From an uncultured Verrucomicrobia subdivision 3 bacterium (lineage in GTDB: Bacteria > Verrucomicrobiota > Verrucomicrobiae > Limisphaerales > UBA11358): a stretch of DNA of 6,262 bases. Made by a program: the position numbers and the translations under genes. The stretch covers positions 1 through 6,262 of the forward strand of contig CAINDH010000012.1 of assembly GCA_903847285.1 (NCBI GenBank), written 5' to 3'. Positions 4,677 to 6,262 of this stretch are shown in pieces (within the stretch, counting starts at the first letter, position 1; every line of letters starts with the position of its first letter). Under the pieces are notes generated by a model that did not search any database, was not told the DNA's origin, and worked only from the letters and a program-made list of their open reading frames with translations.

Positions 4677-5597
4677 CTAAAACTTCCACGTCACCGCAGC
4701 ACGAATACGATAATCCGGCACCACTTGCAAACCGGCGTTGGCCAGACTCACCGGCACATCCACGCCTACTTGCGCCCCCAACGAACCACCCCAAGTGAAG
4801 TTGAGTTGCGGTCCGAGATACACCGCTGTGATCGCCGAATCGGCATCCGCCACTCCAGCGTAAGTGTCAAAATCTTTGGCTTCGCCACTCGTCACGGCTT
4901 GCAACGACAGCGTGCCCTGCTCACCCAGCCACAGATAGGCACCGGGCCCACCGCTCCACGTCCAGTCGTTAGCGTAACGATGCGAATAATGCCCCTCGGT
5001 GCGAATAGCGTATTGCATCTGGGCATTCAGAAAGGCACGTTTCCAACGCGCGGAAAATCCGGTGCCGACAATGCCGTCCACAGATCCCGAACCCAAGGCA
5101 ATGTCATGTCCACCGATGCCCTCGGGGAAATCATCCTCCGGGCGATTCAACTGCGTGCCATCTCCCGTCGGGCATTTCACCCCACCCAAAATCGTCCAGC
5201 TAAAGGTGAAATTATCACGAGTGAATTGATAGGCGCGGAAATTACCGATCAACGACATGTCGCCGAAGCCGGAAACCGTGTCGTGCGCCGTCGCCGAGCC
5301 GAAAGAGCGCGAGACGAACGGCAGATTCACTTGCGCGCTCCAGCGTTCATTGAAGTTGTAGCCCACCGCCACTTGCGTGATGAAGCTATCGATGTATTGC
5401 CCGTCATCGGCAACTTTGCGGCCATCCAATTGCGACGTGCCGAAATGCGTGAACTGTTCCGCTGCGCCGACAAAAAAACCTTTTTGGGTTTCTGGATTCA
5501 GATTGCACGCCGAAAAGATCGAACAGCAATCGCAGGCCAAGGCGAACGGCGCAGTGGCGGCGAGGATGAGAGTGGATGTGATGAGTTTGGTTTTCAT
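4677..5597 (-). CDS. outer-membrane beta-barrel protein, transporter-like, with N-terminal Cys cluster
   Basis: A 306-aa product begins with a Sec signal peptide (MKTKLITSTLILAATAPFAL). Cleavage is probably after ALA21, so the mature protein would start CDCCSIFSAC. A lipobox reading of ALA-Cys22 is possible but poor. The rest alternates polar and hydrophobic residues in strands broken by Gly/Asp turns and ends in VTWKF, the C-terminal aromatic signature for outer-membrane insertion. GGVKCPTGD (138-146) and LGSGSVDGIVGTG (168-180) recall the 'transporter / MetA-pathway of phenol degradation' barrel family. The substrate is unknown. Cysteines 22, 24, 25 and 31 could bind a metal or form disulfides; this is inference. 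The upstream gene on the same strand encodes a secreted protein and ends 66 bases earlier, so the two are probably co-transcribed. No clear Shine-Dalgarno sequence precedes the ATG, only a run of A. Confidence 0.8.
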   Translation of the reverse strand: MKTKLITSTLILAATAPFALACDCCSIFSACNLNPETQKGFFVGAAEQFTHFGTSQLDGRKVADDGQYIDSFITQVAVGYNFNERWSAQVNLPFVSRSFGSATAHDTVSGFGDMSLIGNFRAYQFTRDNFTFSWTILGGVKCPTGDGTQLNRPEDDFPEGIGGHDIALGSGSVDGIVGTGFSARWKRAFLNAQMQYAIRTEGHYSHRYANDWTWSGGPGAYLWLGEQGTLSLQAVTSGEAKDFDTYAGVADADSAITAVYLGPQLNFTWGGSLGAQVGVDVPVSLANAGLQVVPDYRIRAAVTWKF

Positions 5598-5663
5598 TTT
5601 TTTTGGCGGCTAAACGACTTGATAAAAATTCAAACCGGCTGGCCTTTGTTGTTCTTGGTTAAA

Positions 5664-6262
5664 TTATGGAGAGCTTTTTATAAGGTAAAGGAGGGATTTA
5701 TTTGTGGCATTGGAGTCTGTGAATGTTTGGAGGTAGTTGTTGCCGGTGAAAGGGCCGGCCAGCGTCGTCCAGTTAGTTGAGGCGAGATTAGTGGAGACCT
5801 CCACAAAATAAGTCGCGCCGATTTTTGTGCCGAAAGTCGCGGTGAATGAGTTCATCGTTTTAGTCGGCGATGAAATCGTCAGACCGGCTTGAAAATACAA
5901 ATAGAAGATTTCTGACGGTGTGTGGATTGGGCCGCCGTCCGTGCCGTTGGCGGAGGTGTCGACGATTTTGACGCCGAGCGTGTAGAGGCCGGGCACACTT
6001 GCCGCGAACGTGCGTCCGTGGATGTGGCCGTAGGGATCAGCGCCGGGCGAGCCGTCGCTCTCACTTAAGTTGAATCGGTTCGTGCCCTTCGTTGTGCCGA
6101 CGGGAATGGTGAAGAGCGGATTACTGACGGCGGGATTTCCCGCGTCCTGTTCCCAAACCGAGAACGCGCCATTCTGCGGGCCGGTGACGGAGACGAATTG
6201 CAGTTGCAGATACGCACCGTCCGCCGCGTGGCCGAAAGCCGGGCCGCCGTTGTCGGGTGTGG
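5664..6262 (-). CDS. secreted or surface protein, C-terminal part (starts outside the window)
   Basis: The frame is open from the window edge to TAA at 5664-5666, giving 198 residues; the true start lies beyond 6262. A short-looking GTG start at 5996 falls inside a continuous domain and should not be used. The first ~125 residues look like a beta-sandwich: YLQLQFVSVTGPQNGAFSVW, then FTIPVGTTKGTNRF, the His-containing PYGHIHGRTF, and SVPGLYTLGVKIVDTSANG. This recalls surface-anchored repeats with a final 'PG.YTL.V...D' strand. The last ~70 residues (FTATFGTKIGATYFVEVSTN, then NWTTL and LQTFTD) match the C-terminal module frequent in verrucomicrobial secreted proteins. No LPXTG or PEP-CTERM anchor is present. 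The partner is probably the barrel protein encoded 66 bases downstream. I cannot name a function. The resemblance to zinc-regulated surface proteins with His-rich loops is only a memory-level impression. Confidence 0.7.
   Translation of the reverse strand, partial: TPDNGGPAFGHAADGAYLQLQFVSVTGPQNGAFSVWEQDAGNPAVSNPLFTIPVGTTKGTNRFNLSESDGSPGADPYGHIHGRTFAASVPGLYTLGVKIVDTSANGTDGGPIHTPSEIFYLYFQAGLTISSPTKTMNSFTATFGTKIGATYFVEVSTNLASTNWTTLAGPFTGNNYLQTFTDSNATNKSLLYLIKSSP

Noticed and set aside
4725..5780. Long open frame on the plus strand (about 351 codons)
   Set aside because: It lies antisense to the barrel gene and the end of the secreted-protein gene. Its translation is Arg/Gln/His-rich without domain character, while the minus strand shows a signal peptide and barrel signatures. 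It is a shadow frame of G+C-rich coding DNA.
5664..5996. Separate 110-aa gene starting at GTG 5996
   Set aside because: The domain continues in the same frame upstream to the window edge, so this GTG is an internal valine codon.
1..6262. CRISPR arrays, tRNA, rRNA, riboswitches
   Set aside because: I saw no regularly spaced repeats, tRNA-like cloverleaf, rRNA segment or known riboswitch core on either strand.

Overview
The window looks like chromosomal DNA of a free-living Gram-negative bacterium, most likely a verrucomicrobium (perhaps the Pedosphaera/Limisphaerales side). The case rests on style, not on a marker gene. It carries a secreted protein ending in the 'Y-x-VE-x-S-x-NL...NWT' module common in verrucomicrobial surface proteins, an outer-membrane barrel ending in phenylalanine, and a PAS-rich sensor with a tail common in environmental bacteria. 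All well-supported genes lie on the minus strand, so the biological order runs from base 6262 down to base 1.

Region A (6262-4677): the C-terminal 198 residues of a large secreted protein, then a 306-aa outer-membrane beta-barrel protein with an unusual CDCC cluster at its mature N-terminus. Region B (4676-4252): no intact long gene. It holds a minus-strand coding remnant, a strong 11-bp hairpin, a plus-strand coding remnant and a possible 25-aa plus-strand peptide. Region C (4251-3110): a 1142-bp IS3-family insertion sequence with 24-bp inverted repeats, orfA, a programmed -1 slip site and an orfB that has lost its middle, including the second catalytic aspartate.

Region D (3109-841): the most interesting part. 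The IS abuts the last 75 residues of a histidine kinase (F box and G2 box only). The end of this remnant overlaps an H-NOX heme-nitric-oxide sensor gene by 20 bases. The H-NOX gene in turn overlaps by ATGA a 500-aa HNOBA-PAS-PAS protein with no output domain. The ancestral unit was probably kinase + H-NOX + HNOBA-PAS, resembling the sensory front end of soluble guanylate cyclase split into separate proteins and wired to a kinase. The IS, or a rearrangement around it, has removed most of that kinase.

Region E (840-1): a possible 49-aa reading frame overlapping by ATGA the start of an APC-superfamily amino-acid permease, of which the first 229 residues are present.

Together the sensory genes suggest that NO binding by H-NOX is passed to the HNOBA-PAS adaptor and on to a kinase, now lost here or supplied elsewhere. 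The permease may be a co-transcribed passenger or a target.
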